6,236 nt of DNA. Origin: Chthoniobacterales bacterium (GTDB lineage Bacteria > Verrucomicrobiota > Verrucomicrobiia > Chthoniobacterales > UBA10450). The notes under the pieces were generated by a model. It made no database searches. It was given only the letters and a program-made list of their open reading frames with translations, and was not told the DNA's origin. A program made the position numbers and the translations under genes. This document shows, piece after piece, positions 5,284 through 6,236 of this stretch. The stretch is from contig JACCZO010000110.1 in the NCBI GenBank assembly GCA_013695925.1, forward strand, positions 1 through 6,236, read 5' to 3'. Every line of letters starts with the position of its first letter. The stretch's first letter is position 1.

Positions 5284-6177
5284 ATGCGAATCCTGGATGA
5301 AGCGCAGGTCCGCTCGCTCCTGCGGATGGAGGAGCTGATTCCGGCGATGGCACGGGCGATGCGCGATCTTTCTGCCGGCAAGGTGCAGCAGCCGCTGCGA
5401 CAGGTTTTGCCGATCACCGAGCACGGCGGCTTTTTCGGAGTCATGCCGGCCTCCGGTGGAGGCGCTCTGGGAGCCAAGCTGGTGACGTTTTACCCTAACA
5501 ATGAGGGCATCCCGACTCATCACGCCATGATCCTGCTCTTCCGGCCGGAAACGGGCGAGCCGCTCGTCACCATGGATGGCCGCCTGATCACGGAGATGCG
5601 GACGGCGGCTGTCTCCGCGGTCGCGACCGATTTGCTCGCCCGGCGCGAGGTAGGCGTGCTCGCGATCCTCGGTTCGGGCGTGCAGGCGCAGAGCCACCTC
5701 GAAGCGCTGCGGATCGTCAGGGAATTTCGGGAAGTGCGGGTCTGGAGTCCGCGGCGGGCAGGCACGTTTGCGGAAAAGTTTAGGGTCACGGCAGCCGCCA
5801 CCGCGGAGGAGGCGGTCCGCGGCGCGGATGTGATCGTGGTCGCGACCTCGACGACCACTCCGATCCTGCGCGGGGCTTGGCTGGCGCCAGGGACGCACAT
5901 CAACGCCGTCGGCGCGACCCGCCCCAATTGGCGCGAGCTGGACGATGCGCTTCTCGTTAGGGCGAAGCTCTATGTTGAGTCGCGCGCAGCGGCGAGCCAG
6001 GAATCCGGGGACGTGATCGCCGCGGGCCATATTTTCGCGGAACTGGGCGAAGTGCTCGCCGGGAAGAAGCCGGGTCGCGAAAACGAGACGGAGATCACGC
6101 TCTATAAATCAGTCGGCGTCGCGATCGAGGACGTGGTCGCGGCGGACCTGGTTTATCACCGCGCGGTCGCCGGGTAG
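5284..6177 (+). CDS. Ornithine cyclodeaminase / mu-crystallin family NAD(P)-dependent enzyme
   Basis: From the ATG at 5284 the product has 297 residues, slightly short of the usual 310-350. The family includes ornithine cyclodeaminase, some alanine dehydrogenases, ketimine reductases and EutC of ectoine catabolism. Visible features are QPLRQVLP with Arg39, LGAKLVTFYPNNEGIPTHHA with Lys65, MDGRLITEMRTAA with Arg106, the nucleotide-binding loop GSGVQAQSHLEAL (130-142), VWSPRR (153-158) and GATRPNWRELD with Asp220. The corresponding Lys, Arg and Asp residues bind substrate in the family. The frame stays open upstream to 5122, but the extra part is Arg/Ser/Pro-rich and overlaps vapC, so I take MRILDEAQVRSLL as the beginning. 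No Shine-Dalgarno is clear there. The substrate cannot be set from sequence. A role alongside the upstream dehydratase-like enzyme, as in EutB/EutC pairs, is plausible but unproven. Confidence 0.88.
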   Translation: MRILDEAQVRSLLRMEELIPAMARAMRDLSAGKVQQPLRQVLPITEHGGFFGVMPASGGGALGAKLVTFYPNNEGIPTHHAMILLFRPETGEPLVTMDGRLITEMRTAAVSAVATDLLARREVGVLAILGSGVQAQSHLEALRIVREFREVRVWSPRRAGTFAEKFRVTAAATAEEAVRGADVIVVATSTTTPILRGAWLAPGTHINAVGATRPNWRELDDALLVRAKLYVESRAAASQESGDVIAAGHIFAELGEVLAGKKPGRENETEITLYKSVGVAIEDVVAADLVYHRAVAG

Positions 6178-6196
6178 GGTGGGCGTCTCGCCCGCC
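6178..6196. repeat. Hairpin directly after the cyclodeaminase-family gene (GGTGGGCG-TCT-CGCCCGCC)
   Basis: An 8-bp stem (6178-6185 with 6189-6196, one T-G wobble) and 3-nt loop begins right after the TAG stop codon. It could protect the mRNA 3' end or act as part of a terminator. Its form resembles short GC-rich interspersed palindromes, but no second copy occurs in this window. Confidence 0.5.
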
Positions 6197-6197
6197 G

Positions 6198-6224
6198 GCG
6201 ACTCCGAAAGCTTTCGCGAGTCGC
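6198..6224 (+). terminator. Long hairpin after the cyclodeaminase-family gene, possible terminator
   Basis: Outer arms GCGACTC (6198-6204) and GAGTCGC (6218-6224) enclose the perfect palindrome CGAAAGCTTTCG (6205-6216), with one extra C as a bulge. It is followed by GAACTTTTC, a weak T run starting several bases after the stem. The position about 20 nt past the stop codon fits a terminator, but the short T tract makes this uncertain. Confidence 0.4.
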
Positions 6225-6236
6225 GAACTTTTCTGC

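Noticed and set aside
5278..6030. Minus-strand open frame of 250 codons
   Set aside because: It is opposite the cyclodeaminase-family gene, whose plus-strand frame carries all the family motifs.

Overview
The window is high-GC bacterial DNA. Its style suggests a soil Verrucomicrobiota, perhaps near Chthoniobacterales. I infer this from the interspersed CGCAGATT-type inverted repeat, a secreted low-complexity protein ending in a peptidoglycan-binding domain, and kelch-like 'MIVWGG' repeat debris. No rRNA or other taxonomic marker is present, so the assignment is tentative.

Left part (1-2760, minus strand). Reading leftwards from 2760 there are three genes. The first is an alpha/beta hydrolase of the KANL3/Tex30 type. 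The second is a secreted low-complexity protein, broken by an in-frame amber codon from its C-terminal peptidoglycan-binding domain. The third is prfB (release factor 2), which runs off the left edge. prfB keeps the classic autoregulatory programmed +1 frameshift: a Shine-Dalgarno-like CGGAGG, 3 nt, then CTT TGA C at codon 25.

Middle (2761-3863). A divergent intergenic region carries a large inverted repeat, each arm made of three CGCAGATT-like units. Its right arm runs into the Shine-Dalgarno sequence of a plus-strand PLP-dependent threonine/serine dehydratase-like gene.

Right part (3864-6236). After the dehydratase comes about 650 bp of non-coding debris. It contains a kelch-repeat gene fragment truncated at both ends and frameshifted, a ~102-bp element bounded by 13-bp inverted repeats, and small hairpins and short direct repeats. 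A complete VapBC-type toxin-antitoxin pair follows, with 4-nt overlapping genes and a palindrome over the antitoxin start. Next is an ornithine cyclodeaminase/mu-crystallin family gene, which ends in two strong hairpins at the right edge.

The dehydratase and the cyclodeaminase-like gene point the same way, and these families are known to work as a pair (for example EutB/EutC). The debris and vapBC between them look like later insertions into a former two-gene amino-acid catabolic unit. This is inference. I found no clearly new system. The most notable items are the recoding site, the amber interruption, the layered insertion zone and the structured repeats.
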